In this document: positions 52,265 through 63,223 of the stretch, in pieces
Layout of the letters: each line of letters begins with the position of its first letter
Position numbering within the stretch: the first letter of the stretch is position 1
Origin: Burkholderiales bacterium
GTDB lineage: Bacteria > Pseudomonadota > Gammaproteobacteria > Burkholderiales > Burkholderiaceae_C
Direction of reading: 5' to 3'
Assembly: GCA_030603635.1 (NCBI GenBank)
Contig: JAUVXK010000003.1
Coordinates: 1-64,000 of the forward strand
Length of the DNA: 64,000 bases
Program-made: the position numbers and the translations under genes
The notes under the pieces: model-generated
What the model was told of the DNA's origin: nothing
The model's input: the letters and a program-made list of their open reading frames with translations, nothing else
The model's database searches: none

Positions 52265-52960
52265 ATGCTCGACATCAACAACCTGCACGCCTACTACGGC
52301 AAGAGCCATGTGCTTCACGGGGTGCATTTCAAGGTCGGTCAGGGCGAGATCGTGGCGCTGCTGGGGCGCAACGGCTCGGGCCGCTCCACGACGGCCAAGG
52401 CCATCATGGGGCTGGTCGACGCCGAGGGCGAGATCGCCTGGAAGGGCCAACCGATTCGGGGGATGAAGCCTTTTGAGGTCGCGCACCTGGGACTGGGCTA
52501 CGTGCCGGAGAACCGCGACATCTTCCCCAAACTCACGGTTCACCAGAACCTCATGCTCGGGCAGAAGGGCAGTGGCAAGGGCAGCCGCTGGTCGTTCGAC
52601 GACATGTACGCCATGTTTCCTCGCCTGAAGGAGCGCCAGCATACCGAAGCCGGTGTGATGTCGGGTGGCGAACAGCAGATGCTGACCCTGTGCCGCACGC
52701 TGATGGGCGACCCGGAACTGATCATCATCGACGAGCCCACCGAGGGCCTGGCGCCGAAGATCGTGGAGCAGGTGGCCGAATTCCTCAAGAAGCTGAAGGA
52801 AAGGGGGGTGTCGGTGCTGCTGATTGAACAGAAGCTGACGATCGCGCTCAACATTTCCGACCGGGCACTGGTCATGGGACACGGCAGCATCGTGTTCGAC
52901 GACACGCCCGCGGCGCTCAAGGCCAACCCTTACGTCCGCAAGGAGTGGCTGGAGGTCTGA
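52265..52960 (+). CDS. LivF-type ATPase with Arg at the Walker A Lys position
   Basis: LLGRNGSGRSTTAKAIMGLVDAEG; signature MSGGEQQMLTLCRTLMG; IIIDEPTEGLAPKIV. Confidence 0.93.
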   Translation: MLDINNLHAYYGKSHVLHGVHFKVGQGEIVALLGRNGSGRSTTAKAIMGLVDAEGEIAWKGQPIRGMKPFEVAHLGLGYVPENRDIFPKLTVHQNLMLGQKGSGKGSRWSFDDMYAMFPRLKERQHTEAGVMSGGEQQMLTLCRTLMGDPELIIIDEPTEGLAPKIVEQVAEFLKKLKERGVSVLLIEQKLTIALNISDRALVMGHGSIVFDDTPAALKANPYVRKEWLEV

Positions 52961-53039
52961 TCGCCGGTTGATTCCGGAGACAAACAGGTGACAGGTGTCC
53001 CTTCCGGAACCGGGCAGACTTCCTACAATGCAATAACAC

Positions 53040-53051
53040 GAACGGTCGTTC
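53040..53051. promoter_or_regulatory. TetR-type operator-like inverted repeat
   Basis: GAACG-GT-CGTTC just downstream of TACAAT (53024-53029), upstream of the FadB-like gene. Confidence 0.5.
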
Positions 53052-53094
53052 TTTTTGGGCCGTTCTTCCCGCTACCGCCAGACTAGGAGACTGC

Positions 53095-55218
53095 ATGACC
53101 GCGCATTACCAGAACCACGGCGACGTGGCCGTCATCACACTGGACAACCCCCCGATGAACGGGCTGGGTCTCAGCACCCGGCAAGGCATCGTGCGGGCGC
53201 TGGAGCAGGCCAATGAAAACCCGGCCGTCAAGGCCATCGTGCTCACCGGGGCCGGCAAGGCGTTCTCGAGTGGCGCCGACATCAAGGAGTTCGGTTCTCC
53301 CAAGGCCTATCAGGACCCGAACCTCATCAGCGTGATCAACGCGCTGGAAGCGTCTCCGAAGCCGGTGGTGGCTGCGCTGCACAGCGTGGCCATGGGCGGT
53401 GGGCTGGAGTTGTCGCTGGGTTGCCACTACCGCATCGCGGCGCCCGGCACCAGTGTCGCCCTGCCCGAAGTCAAGCTCGGCCTCATCCCCGGTGCTGGCG
53501 GCACCCAGCGCCTGCCGCGTGCGATTGGGGTGGAGCCTGCGCTGAATCTCATCGTGAGCGGAGAGCCCGTCAAGAGCGAACTGCTGGCCCAGATTCCCGG
53601 CCAGAAGCTGTTCGACAAACTGGCCGGTAGCGCGGACAGCCTGATGGACGAGGCGCTGGCGCTTGCACGTGAGGTGGCCGCGAAGCACGCCGACGGCAGT
53701 GCCCTGCCACGTGTGCGCGATCTGCCTTGCAAACACCCGAAAGGTGACGCCTACTTCCAGTTCGCGCGCAACATGGTCAAGGGCATGGCCAGGCACTTTC
53801 CCGCGCCGGCCAAATGCGTCGACGCGGTCGAATCCGCCACGAAGAAAAAGTTTGACGACGGCATGGCCTATGAGCGTGAACTCTTCGTCAACCTCATGAT
53901 GACGCCCGAGTGCATGGCCCTGCGCCATCTGTTTGTGGCCGAGCGCGCCGCCAGCAAGATCCCCGACGTACCCGCCGACACCCCGCAGCGAACCATTGCC
54001 AAGGTGGCCGTGATCGGCGCTGGCACCATGGGTGGCGGCATCAGCATGAACTTCCTGAATGCCGGCATACCGGTGCAGATTCTGGAGATGAAGCAGGAGG
54101 CGCTGGACCGGGGCATCACCACCATCCGCAAGAACTACGAAGCCCAGGTGGCCAAGGGCAAGCTGAAGCAGGACAAGTATGAGCAGCGCATGGCGCTGCT
54201 GTCGACCACGCTGAACTACGCCGACATCGCCGACGCCGATCTGGTGATCGAAGCGGTGTTCGAAGACATTGGCGTGAAGGAGCAGGTGTTCAAGCAGCTC
54301 GACGCCGTGATGAAGCCCGGTGCCATCCTCGCCTCCAATACCTCCACGCTGGACGTGGACAAGATCGCTGCCTTCACTCAGCGCCCGCAGGACGTGGTGG
54401 GCATGCACTTCTTCAGCCCGGCCAACGTGATGAAGCTGTTGGAAGTGGTGCGTGGGGCCAAGACCGGTAAAGATGTGCTGGCTACGGTGATGACCATCGG
54501 CAAGAAGATCAAAAAGACGTGCGTGGTATCGGGCGTCTGTGACGGCTTCATCGGCAACCGCATGATCGAGCAGTACAGCCGTCAGGCGGGCTTTCTGCTT
54601 GAGGAAGGCTGCACCCCGGCACAAGTGGACAAGGCGATCGAGAAGTTCGGCTTTGCCATGGGCCCGTTCCGCATGGGCGACTTGGCTGGCAACGACATTG
54701 GCTGGTTCATCCGCAAGCGTCGCTACGTGGAAAAGCCCGATCTTCGCTACAGCAAGACAGCCGACCTGCTGTGCGAGATGGGCCGCTACGGGCAGAAGAC
54801 CGGTGCCGGCTGGTACGACTACGCCCCGGGCAAGCGCGATGCCATTCCCAGCCAGGTGGTGGTGGACATGATCGAGCAGCACCGCAAGGCGCTGGGCATC
54901 ACCCCACGCAAGATCAGCGACGAAGAGATCGTGCAGCGGCTGGTGTATTCGTTGGTGAACGAGGCCGCGCACTTGCTGGAAGAAGGCATTGCCAGCCGCC
55001 CGAGCGATATCGACATGGTCTACCTGACCGGCTATGGCTTCCCCATCCATCGCGGCGGCCCGATGCACTACGCCGATTTCACGGGCCTGTTCAACGTGGC
55101 AGAAGCCATGAAGCGCTTTGCGAAGAACCCGCACGACGACGCCAGCTTCTGGCAACCGGCGCCGCTGATCCAGCGTCTGATCGCCGAAGGCAAGACCTTC
55201 GCCGACCTCAACCGCTGA
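53095..55218 (+). CDS. Bifunctional enoyl-CoA hydratase/3-hydroxyacyl-CoA dehydrogenase (FadB/FadJ-like)
   Basis: Hydratase ([16 protein letters not shown]) plus dehydrogenase ([39 protein letters not shown]). Confidence 0.96.
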   Translation: MTAHYQNHGDVAVITLDNPPMNGLGLSTRQGIVRALEQANENPAVKAIVLTGAGKAFSSGADIKEFGSPKAYQDPNLISVINALEASPKPVVAALHSVAMGGGLELSLGCHYRIAAPGTSVALPEVKLGLIPGAGGTQRLPRAIGVEPALNLIVSGEPVKSELLAQIPGQKLFDKLAGSADSLMDEALALAREVAAKHADGSALPRVRDLPCKHPKGDAYFQFARNMVKGMARHFPAPAKCVDAVESATKKKFDDGMAYERELFVNLMMTPECMALRHLFVAERAASKIPDVPADTPQRTIAKVAVIGAGTMGGGISMNFLNAGIPVQILEMKQEALDRGITTIRKNYEAQVAKGKLKQDKYEQRMALLSTTLNYADIADADLVIEAVFEDIGVKEQVFKQLDAVMKPGAILASNTSTLDVDKIAAFTQRPQDVVGMHFFSPANVMKLLEVVRGAKTGKDVLATVMTIGKKIKKTCVVSGVCDGFIGNRMIEQYSRQAGFLLEEGCTPAQVDKAIEKFGFAMGPFRMGDLAGNDIGWFIRKRRYVEKPDLRYSKTADLLCEMGRYGQKTGAGWYDYAPGKRDAIPSQVVVDMIEQHRKALGITPRKISDEEIVQRLVYSLVNEAAHLLEEGIASRPSDIDMVYLTGYGFPIHRGGPMHYADFTGLFNVAEAMKRFAKNPHDDASFWQPAPLIQRLIAEGKTFADLNR

Positions 55219-55246
55219 TGCCACAGAAGTACACGGAGACCCCAAC

Positions 55247-56422
55247 ATGACCAACGCCGTCATCGTATCGACCGCACGCACCCCGCTGGCCAAGAGCTGG
55301 AAGGGGGCCTTCAACATGACCCATGGCGCGACGCTCGGCGGCCACGCGGTGCAGCATGCCATCGCGCGTGCCGGCATCGACGCCGCTGCGGTGGAAGACG
55401 TCATCATGGGCTGCGCCAACCCCGAAGGCGCCACCGGCATGAACATCGCGCGCCAGATCGCGCTCGCGGCCGGCTGTCCCATCACCACCTCCGGGATCAC
55501 CGTCAACCGCTTTTGCTCCTCCGGCCTGCAGACCATTGCCCTGGCGGCGCAGCGCATCATCGCCGGTGAGGGCGACGTGTACGTGGCCGGTGGGGTGGAG
55601 AGCATTTCCTGCGTGCAGCAGGAGATGAACATGCACATGGCTTTCGACCCCGCGCTGCAGAAGAAGAAGCCCGAGATCTACTGGAGCATGCTGCAGACCG
55701 CCGAGCAGGTGGCCAAGCGCTACGGCATTGGCCGCGACGTGATGGATGAGTACGGCGCCGCCAGCCAGCAGAAGGCCTGTGCGGCACAGGCCGCCGGCCT
55801 GCTGGATGCCGAAATCGCCCCCATCACCGTGACCATGGGCGTGGCCGACAAGACCCTGGGGCTGATCACGAAGCAGGTGACCGTGAGCAAGGACGAAGGC
55901 ACCCGTGAGGGTACGACGAAGGAAGGCATCAGTGGCATTCGCCCGGCGCTGCCTGGCGGGTTGATCAGTGCCGGTAACGCCAGCCAGTTCAGCGACGGTG
56001 CAGGCGCCTGCGTGGTCGTGGGAGAAGACTACGCGAGCAAGCACAACCTGCAGCCGCTGGGACGCTTCCTGGGCTTTGCGGTGGCCGGTTGCGAGCCCGA
56101 CGAGATGGGCATTGGGCCGGTGTTTGCGGTACCCAAGGTGCTGAAAAAGCTCGGCCTGAAGGTCGAGGATATCGACCTGTGGGAGCTGAACGAGGCCTTT
56201 GCGGTGCAGGTGATCTACTGTCGCGACCACCTGGGCATCCCCAACGAGCGCCTCAACGTGAACGGTGGCGCCATTGCGCTGGGTCACCCCTATGGCGTGT
56301 CGGGTCAGCGGCTGACTGGCCATGCGTTGATCGAGGGCAAGCGCCGGGGCGCCAAGCGGGTGTGCGTGACCATGTGCATCGGTGGCGGCATGGGGGCAGC
56401 CGGCGTGTTCGAGGTGTTGTGA
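55247..56422 (+). CDS. Acetyl-CoA C-acyltransferase (thiolase)
   Basis: [57 protein letters not shown]. Confidence 0.96.
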   Translation: MTNAVIVSTARTPLAKSWKGAFNMTHGATLGGHAVQHAIARAGIDAAAVEDVIMGCANPEGATGMNIARQIALAAGCPITTSGITVNRFCSSGLQTIALAAQRIIAGEGDVYVAGGVESISCVQQEMNMHMAFDPALQKKKPEIYWSMLQTAEQVAKRYGIGRDVMDEYGAASQQKACAAQAAGLLDAEIAPITVTMGVADKTLGLITKQVTVSKDEGTREGTTKEGISGIRPALPGGLISAGNASQFSDGAGACVVVGEDYASKHNLQPLGRFLGFAVAGCEPDEMGIGPVFAVPKVLKKLGLKVEDIDLWELNEAFAVQVIYCRDHLGIPNERLNVNGGAIALGHPYGVSGQRLTGHALIEGKRRGAKRVCVTMCIGGGMGAAGVFEVL

Positions 56423-56435
56423 CGACGGAGAGATC

Positions 56436-58289
56436 ATGAGCCTGCGCCCCACCGTCGATTTCCTGTTGTACGACTGGCTGGGGGCGCAGACCCTCGGCGA
56501 GCGTGCGCGTTTTGCTGACCACAGCCGCGAGACCTTTGACGCGGTGCTCGATACCTGCGAGCGCATCGCTCGCGACAAGTACGCCCCTTTCAATCGCCTG
56601 GTGGACACCCAGGAGCCGCACTTCGATGGCGATAAGGTGATCTTGCCCCAGGCCACGAAAGACGCCTGGGATGCCTATGCCGAGTCCGGCATGCTGAGCG
56701 CGGCCCAGGACTACGACGTGGGCGGCATGCAGCTGCCTTACACGGTGGAGGCGGCGGGCAATGCGTTCTTTGCCATGGCGTCGGTCAGCATCGGGGCGGG
56801 CATGCTCACGGTGGGGAACGCCAACCTGTTGATGGCACACGGTTCGCCGTTGCAGCGCGAGGTGTTTGCCCTCAACGAATTCAGTGGTCGGTTTTCCGGG
56901 ACGATGTGTCTGAGCGAGCCGCAGGCGGGTTCGAGTCTCAGCGACGTGGCCACCCGCGCCACACCGGACGGTGAGGGCTTCGAGGCCGATCCCCTGGGGC
57001 CCCGCTACCGCCTGCGCGGCAACAAGATGTGGATTTCCGCCGGTGAGCACGAGCTGACCGAAAACATCGTCCACCTGGTGCTGGCCAAGATTCCCGGGCC
57101 CGACGGCAAGCTGCCGCCGGGGGTCAAGGGCATCTCCCTGTTCATCGTGCCCAAGAAACTGGTGGACGCCGAGGGCCGGTTGACCGGCGTGCGCAACGAC
57201 GTGGCGTTGGCGGGTCTGAACCACAAATGCGGCTGGCGCGGCACCACCAACACCTTGCTCAATTTTGGGGAAGGCCGGTTCCCGGTGCGTGGCAACACCG
57301 TGGGGCCAGGCCTGGACGGGCAAGGTGCCGGGGCCATAGGCTATCTGGTGGGGGAGCCGGGCAAGGGCCTGGGCTACATGTTCCACATGATGAACGAGGC
57401 GCGCATCGGGGTGGGCATGGCGGCCACCATGCTGGGCATGGCTGGCTACCACGCGAGCCTGGACTATGCGAAAAACCGTCCACAGGGAAGACCCATGGGC
57501 GCCAGCGGCAAAGACCCGACCCAACCACAGGTGCGCATCATCGAGCATGCCGATGTGAAGCGCATGTTGCTGGCCCAGAAGGCCTATTGTGAGGGTGCGC
57601 TCGCATTGGAGCTGTACTGCGCCCGCCTGGTGGACGAGCAGCATACCGGCGCACCCGATGCGGCCGATGATGCCCGCCTGCTGCTGGAAGTGCTGACCCC
57701 CATCGCCAAGAGCTGGCCCAGCGAATGGTGCCTCGAGGCCAACAGCCTGGCCATCCAGATTCACGGCGGTTACGGATACACCCGTGACTTTCCGGTGGAG
57801 CAGTACTGGCGCGACAACCGCCTGAACATGATTCACGAGGGCACGCACGGCATCCAGGCCATGGACCTGCTGGCGCGCAAGGTGCTGATGGAAAACGGCA
57901 AGGGCCTGAAGCTGCTGGCTGCGCGGATGCAGGGCACGATCGAACGCGCGCTCCGGGTGCCCGAGCTTGCCCGCGATGCGAACGACTTGGCCCAGGCCTT
58001 GCAGCAGGTCGGGGCTGCTACCCAAGCCGCGTGGGCGACAGGCGAGCCTACCGAAGCGCTGGCCAATGCCGTACCCTACATGCAGGCGTTCGGACACACG
58101 GTGCTGGCGTGGATCTGGCTGGACGTGGCGCTGGCGGCTTTGAAAGCGGCGGTCACGCCGGCCCAACGGGGACGACTGGCCGCCTGCCGCTATTTCTTCC
58201 GCTACGAACTGCCCAGGATCGGCGCCTGGTTGCAGGTGGTGTCCAGCCGCGACATGACCTGTGCCGAACTGGCCGAAGACGCATTCTGA
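56436..58289 (+). CDS. Acyl-CoA dehydrogenase
   Basis: GTMCLSEPQAGSSLSDVATRA; IQIHGGYGYTRDFPVEQYWRDNRLNMIHEGTHGIQ. Confidence 0.95.
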   Translation: MSLRPTVDFLLYDWLGAQTLGERARFADHSRETFDAVLDTCERIARDKYAPFNRLVDTQEPHFDGDKVILPQATKDAWDAYAESGMLSAAQDYDVGGMQLPYTVEAAGNAFFAMASVSIGAGMLTVGNANLLMAHGSPLQREVFALNEFSGRFSGTMCLSEPQAGSSLSDVATRATPDGEGFEADPLGPRYRLRGNKMWISAGEHELTENIVHLVLAKIPGPDGKLPPGVKGISLFIVPKKLVDAEGRLTGVRNDVALAGLNHKCGWRGTTNTLLNFGEGRFPVRGNTVGPGLDGQGAGAIGYLVGEPGKGLGYMFHMMNEARIGVGMAATMLGMAGYHASLDYAKNRPQGRPMGASGKDPTQPQVRIIEHADVKRMLLAQKAYCEGALALELYCARLVDEQHTGAPDAADDARLLLEVLTPIAKSWPSEWCLEANSLAIQIHGGYGYTRDFPVEQYWRDNRLNMIHEGTHGIQAMDLLARKVLMENGKGLKLLAARMQGTIERALRVPELARDANDLAQALQQVGAATQAAWATGEPTEALANAVPYMQAFGHTVLAWIWLDVALAALKAAVTPAQRGRLAACRYFFRYELPRIGAWLQVVSSRDMTCAELAEDAF

Positions 58290-58319
58290 ACCGGGCCACG
58301 GCCCAACTAGGAGACACAC

Positions 58320-59111
58320 ATGACACGAACCATCCAACAGCTGTTCGATCTCAAGGGCCAGGTGGCCCTGGTGACGGGTGGCTCCCGCGGGCTGGGCCTG
58401 CAGATGGCCCACGCGCTCGGCGAGGCCGGTGCGCGGGTGCTGGTTTCGGCTCGCAAGGCCGACGAACTTGAAGACGCGGTCGCCCAGCTCAAGGCCGCCG
58501 GCATCGACGCGCAGTGGATCGCGGCCGACTGCGCCAAGGAGGCAGACATCCATCGCCTCGCGGCAGAAACCCTGCAGCGCATGGGTGCGGTGGACATCCT
58601 CGTGAACAACGCCGGGGCCGCCTGGGGAGCGCCTGCCGAAGACCATCCGATCGAGGCGTGGGACAAGGTGATGAACCTCAACGTGCGCGGCTACTTCATC
58701 CTGAGCCAGTACCTGGCCAAGCACCACATGATCGCCAAGCGCAAGGGCAGCATCGTCAACGTGGCCTCCATCGCCGGACTGGGGGGCAACCCGCGCGGCA
58801 TGAGCACCATCGCGTACAACACCTCCAAGGGGGCCGTGATCAATTTCACCCGGACCCTGGCGGCCGAATGGGGGCCTTACGGCATTCGTGTCAACGCCAT
58901 CTGCCCAGGTTTTTTCCCCAGCAAGATGACCAAGGGCACGCTGGAGGCTCTGGGCGAGGAGCGACTGACCACCCATGCGCCCCTGGGCCGTTTGGGTGAC
59001 GACGAAGACCTCAAGGGCCTGACGCTGCTGTACGCGTCGGACGCCGGCAAGCACATCACCGGTCAGTGGCTGGCCGTGGACGGCGGTGTGAGCATCGTCA
59101 CGGGAGGCTGA
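58320..59111 (+). CDS. SDR-family oxidoreductase
   Basis: ALVTGGSRGLGLQMAHALGEAGARV; NNAGAAWG; YNTSKGAVINFTRTLA. Confidence 0.94.
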   Translation: MTRTIQQLFDLKGQVALVTGGSRGLGLQMAHALGEAGARVLVSARKADELEDAVAQLKAAGIDAQWIAADCAKEADIHRLAAETLQRMGAVDILVNNAGAAWGAPAEDHPIEAWDKVMNLNVRGYFILSQYLAKHHMIAKRKGSIVNVASIAGLGGNPRGMSTIAYNTSKGAVINFTRTLAAEWGPYGIRVNAICPGFFPSKMTKGTLEALGEERLTTHAPLGRLGDDEDLKGLTLLYASDAGKHITGQWLAVDGGVSIVTGG

Positions 59112-59552
59112 GTGGAATTTCAGGTCCGCATTCCTTTCGTGGAGCATTTGGGCTTCGCTCTGCAGCACTGGGCAGATGGCATGGCCGAGATCACCTTCGA
59201 CCCGGCGCCCGAGCACCTGAACTCCTTCAACGTGGTGCACGGTGGCGCGACCATGACGCTGCTGGACGTGGTCATGGCCCATGCCGCGCGCAGTGTGCAG
59301 CAGGACATGGGTGCCGTGACCATCGAAATGAAGACCTCGTTCATGCAGGCGGCCAAGGGACTGCAGCGCGCACGTGGCCGACTGCTGCACCGCACGGCGA
59401 CCATGGCCTTCACCGAAGGCCAGGTGTTCGATGCCGATGGCAGGCTCTGTGCCCATGCCACCGGCACCTTCAAGTATGTGAAGCGTCTGCCGGTCGGAGC
59501 CAAGGGGGTGCACGAACTGAACTCCCCAGCCACCGGCATTTCCACCGACTGA
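59112..59552 (+). CDS. PaaI-type hotdog thioesterase
   Basis: LNSFNVVHGGATMTLLDVVMAHAAR; GTG start. Confidence 0.88.
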   Translation: MEFQVRIPFVEHLGFALQHWADGMAEITFDPAPEHLNSFNVVHGGATMTLLDVVMAHAARSVQQDMGAVTIEMKTSFMQAAKGLQRARGRLLHRTATMAFTEGQVFDADGRLCAHATGTFKYVKRLPVGAKGVHELNSPATGISTD

Positions 59553-59596
59553 TTTCACGACACCCACCGGGCCCGAGCGCCCGACCAGGAGACACC

Positions 59597-60613
59597 ATGC
59601 CCATGAACACCCGTATCCTGCTGGACAACCGCCCCCAGGGCGAGGCCAGCGTCAGCAACTTCAAGATCGAAACGGTGGACACCCCCGCGCTGGCAGACGG
59701 CCAGGTGCTGGTGCGAAACCATTACCTGAGCCTGGACCCTTACATGCGCGGCCGCATGAACGACGCCAAGAGCTATGCGGCACCGCAGCCCCTGGGGGAG
59801 GTGATGATCGGTGGCACGGTCGGCGAGGTGGTCGATAGCCGCCATCCGCGTTATGCCCCTGGTGACCATGTGGTCGGCATGGGCGGCTGGCAGCAGTACA
59901 GCGTGGTCGATGCGTCCCAGCCGGGGGCGTTGCGCAAGGTGGACACGACCAACGTCCCGTTGAGCCACTACCTGGGCGCGGTGGGCATGCCGGGCGTGAC
60001 GGCCTGGTATGGTCTGGTGAAGATCATCGACCCCAAGCCCGGCCAGACGGTGACAGTGAGTGCCGCCAGCGGGGCTGTGGGCAGTGCGCTGGGCGCGCTG
60101 GCGAAGGCTCGCGGTTGCCGGGTGGTGGGGATTGCAGGGGGCGAAGACAAGTGCGCCTACGTCAAGAACGAATTGGGTTTCGACGACTGCATCGATTATC
60201 GCGTGCACAAGGACTATGTGTCGTTGGCCAAGGCACTCAAGCAGGCGTGCCCCCAGGGCATCGACGGGCACTTTGAAAATGTCGGTGGCATGGTGCTGGA
60301 CGCCGTGATGCTGCGATCCAACGCGTTTTCGCGCATCGCGGTCTGCGGCATGATCGCCGGCTATGACGGCCAGCCGCTGCCGATGGCCAATCCTGCGCTG
60401 ATCCTGGTCAACCGCATGCGGGTCGAGGGCTTCATTGTCAGCGAGCACATGGAGGTCTGGCCTGAAGCCCTGGCCGAACTGGCGGAGCTGGTGGGCAGTG
60501 GGCGTTTCCGCCCCCGTGAGTCGGTGGCGCAAGGCATTGAGTCGGCGCCCGAGGCCTTTCTGGGATTGTTGAAGGGCCGCAATTTCGGCAAGCAGCTGGT
60601 CAAGCTGGTCTGA
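59597..60613 (+). CDS. MDR-family NADP-dependent oxidoreductase (CurA-like)
   Basis: LSLDPYMRGRMND; VTVSAASGAVGSALGALAKARGCRVVGIAGG; GHFENVGGMVLDAV. Confidence 0.93.
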   Translation: MPMNTRILLDNRPQGEASVSNFKIETVDTPALADGQVLVRNHYLSLDPYMRGRMNDAKSYAAPQPLGEVMIGGTVGEVVDSRHPRYAPGDHVVGMGGWQQYSVVDASQPGALRKVDTTNVPLSHYLGAVGMPGVTAWYGLVKIIDPKPGQTVTVSAASGAVGSALGALAKARGCRVVGIAGGEDKCAYVKNELGFDDCIDYRVHKDYVSLAKALKQACPQGIDGHFENVGGMVLDAVMLRSNAFSRIAVCGMIAGYDGQPLPMANPALILVNRMRVEGFIVSEHMEVWPEALAELAELVGSGRFRPRESVAQGIESAPEAFLGLLKGRNFGKQLVKLV

Positions 60614-60632
60614 TGGCCGGGCAGGGGGCCTT

Positions 60633-62285
60633 ATGAATGCCACCCATCAGGTCTTCAACCAGGCAGAGCCTCTGGTTGACCTGAACCTGTTCGAAGGCCA
60701 TCGGGGCATGCAGGATGCATTGCGGCTGCATGCCCCCACACTGGACACCGCCCCCCTGCACCGGCTGGGAGCGCTGGTCGGCAGTGCGGAGATGCAGGCC
60801 CATGCCCGATTGGCGAACGTGTTCACCCCTGAGCTGCGCACCCACAGCCGCCATGGGCACCGGATCGACCGGGTTGAATTCCACCCAAGTTACCACGCCC
60901 TGATGGGTGCGGCCACGGCGGCGGGCTTGCACGGCACGCCTTTTGCCGACGCCGAGCAGGCCAGTGGACATGCCCACCTGAAGCGGGCGGCTGGCTTCAT
61001 GCTGTTCACGGAGCTGGAGCCTTCCACGCTGTGCCCGATTTCCATGACCTATGCCGCCACGCCGGCGTTGCGGGGGCAACCGGCGATCTACCGAGACTGG
61101 TCGCCGCAACTCACCAGCCGAGCCTACGATCCGGACCTGCGTCTCTGGAAAGACAAACCTGGCGTGACCATGGGCATGGGCATGACGGAAAAGCAGGGCG
61201 GCTCCGATGTGCGTGCCAACACCACACGCGCGGAGCCTGACGGCAGTGACGGCTGGGGAGCGCGATATCGGGTCACCGGGCACAAGTGGTTTTTCTCGGC
61301 CCCGATGTGCGATGCCTTCCTGATTCTGGCGCAGACGACCGCAGGCCTGTCGTGTCTGTTCCTGCCGCGCGTGTTGCCGGACGGTTCGCTGAACGCCCTG
61401 TGCATCCAGCGTCTGAAAGACAAGCTGGGCAACAAAGCCAACGCCAGTGCGGAGGTGGAATTTCAGGGGGCAACGGCCTGGCTGGTGGGCGAAGAAGGGC
61501 GGGGCGTGCCGCAAATCCTCGCCATGGGAACGATGACACGCCTGGACTGCGCCTTGGGCACCAGCGGGCTGATGCGGCAGGCCGTGTCGCTCGCTATCGA
61601 CCATGCCCGTCAGCGCAGTGCCTTTGGCAAGAAGCTGATCGAGCAGCCGCTCATGAAGAATGTGCTTGCCGACCTGGCACTGGAGTCTGAAGCGGCGACG
61701 GCGCTGGCCCTGAGGCTGGCGCACAGTTTCGACCGGGCCTCGGTTGACGAGCACGAGCGCGTGATGCAGCGGCTGCTCACGCCGGTGGCCAAGTTCTGGA
61801 TCTGCAAACGCGGCAGCCTTTTCGCACAGGAGGCGATGGAGTGCCTCGGGGGCAACGGTTACGTGGAGGAACAGGGCGAGGGCGTCATGGCCCGGATCTA
61901 CCGCGAAATGCCGGTCAACAGCATCTGGGAAGGCGCCGGCAACATCATGGCCCTGGACCTGCTGCGGGCGTTGCGTCACGCTGATACGGCGGCTGCACTG
62001 GCTCAGGAACTGGCCCCTGCCCGTGGGATGCATGAGGCGCTGGACCGCTGGGTGGAGCGCCTGCCGCAACGGATGGAGGCCATGGCTCATGAGGGTGAGG
62101 CCCGTCGTCTGGCGGAGGCGGTCGCGCTGACGGTGCAGGCCACCTGGCTGGCGCAAAGTGCCCCGCCGGCCGTGTTCGGGGCGTTTTGCGATTCGCGGAT
62201 CGCTGGCACGTGGGGGCACAGTTTGGGCTCGCTGGGCGCGGGCATCGATATGGATGGGATCATCGCGCGGGCCCGGCCGCGCTGA
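60633..62285 (+). CDS. AidB-like acyl-CoA dehydrogenase
   Basis: GMGMTEKQGGSDVRANTTRA; GHKWFFSAPMCDAF; ECLGGNGYVEEQGEGVMARIYREMPVNSIWEGAGNIMALDLLRAL. Confidence 0.93.
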   Translation: MNATHQVFNQAEPLVDLNLFEGHRGMQDALRLHAPTLDTAPLHRLGALVGSAEMQAHARLANVFTPELRTHSRHGHRIDRVEFHPSYHALMGAATAAGLHGTPFADAEQASGHAHLKRAAGFMLFTELEPSTLCPISMTYAATPALRGQPAIYRDWSPQLTSRAYDPDLRLWKDKPGVTMGMGMTEKQGGSDVRANTTRAEPDGSDGWGARYRVTGHKWFFSAPMCDAFLILAQTTAGLSCLFLPRVLPDGSLNALCIQRLKDKLGNKANASAEVEFQGATAWLVGEEGRGVPQILAMGTMTRLDCALGTSGLMRQAVSLAIDHARQRSAFGKKLIEQPLMKNVLADLALESEAATALALRLAHSFDRASVDEHERVMQRLLTPVAKFWICKRGSLFAQEAMECLGGNGYVEEQGEGVMARIYREMPVNSIWEGAGNIMALDLLRALRHADTAAALAQELAPARGMHEALDRWVERLPQRMEAMAHEGEARRLAEAVALTVQATWLAQSAPPAVFGAFCDSRIAGTWGHSLGSLGAGIDMDGIIARARPR

Positions 62286-62294
62286 ACAGGAGAC

Positions 62295-63209
62295 ATGGAC
62301 ATGATGCAGACTTTCAAGGGCAAGACCGCCGTGCTGACCGGTGCGGGCTCGGGGTTCGGGCTGGAGGTGGCGCGGATCGGCGCTGCGCGGGGGATGAACC
62401 TGGTGCTGGTGGATGTACAGGCCGATGCGCTGGAGCGTGCCCGCCAGGCTTTCGAGGCCGAGGGGGTGCTGGTGCTGGCCCGTCGGGTGGATGTGTCCAA
62501 CGCCGAGGCCATGGAGGCGCTCGCGGTGGAGGTGCAGGAGCGTTTTGGGGCGCCACACTTCGTGTTCAACAACGCGGGGGTGGCGGCGGGGGGGCTGATC
62601 TGGGAAAACACCGTGGCCGACTGGAACTGGGTGCTCGGCGTCAACCTGTGGGGCGTGGTGCATGGGGTGCGTGTGTTCACCCCGTGCATGCTGGCTGCCG
62701 CCCAGTCAGACCCCTCTTACCGGGGCCACATTGTCAACACCGCCAGTATGGCGGGCCTGCTCACGCCGCCCAACATGGGCGTGTACAACGTGAGCAAGCA
62801 TGCGGTGGTGGCCCTGACGGAAACGCTGTACCAGGACCTGGCGCTGGTGACCGATCAGGTGAGTGCCAGCGTGCTGTGCCCGTATTTTGTGCCGACCGGC
62901 ATCAGCCAGAGCCAGCGCAACCGGCCGGGTGAACTGGCAGGCGGGCAGCCCACGCGCAGCCAGATGATCGGCCAGGCCATGAGCGACAAGGCGGTGGGCA
63001 GTGGCAAGGTCACGGCGGCCGAAGTGGCGGCGCGGGTGTTTGACGCCCTGGAGGCAGGGACGTTCTACATATACAGCCACCCCAAGGCGCTGGGCAATGT
63101 GCGCACGCGCATGGAGGCCATTGTTTCGGGCGTCAACCCGCCTGATCCGTTTGCCGAGCGGCCCGAGGTGGGCGAGCAGTTGCGCGCAGCGCTGCGCACT
63201 GCAGCATGA
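62295..63209 (+). CDS. SDR-family oxidoreductase
   Basis: AVLTGAGSGFGLEVARIGAARG; NNAGVAAGG; YNVSKHAVVALTETLY. Confidence 0.92.
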   Translation: MDMMQTFKGKTAVLTGAGSGFGLEVARIGAARGMNLVLVDVQADALERARQAFEAEGVLVLARRVDVSNAEAMEALAVEVQERFGAPHFVFNNAGVAAGGLIWENTVADWNWVLGVNLWGVVHGVRVFTPCMLAAAQSDPSYRGHIVNTASMAGLLTPPNMGVYNVSKHAVVALTETLYQDLALVTDQVSASVLCPYFVPTGISQSQRNRPGELAGGQPTRSQMIGQAMSDKAVGSGKVTAAEVAARVFDALEAGTFYIYSHPKALGNVRTRMEAIVSGVNPPDPFAERPEVGEQLRAALRTAA

Positions 63210-63223
63210 GGCCCGCCTGAGAG

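Noticed and set aside
53083-59567. 851-aa (53083-55638) and 1104-aa (56253-59567) minus ORFs
   Set aside because: Antisense to well-supported beta-oxidation genes; repetitive His/Gly/Gln composition.
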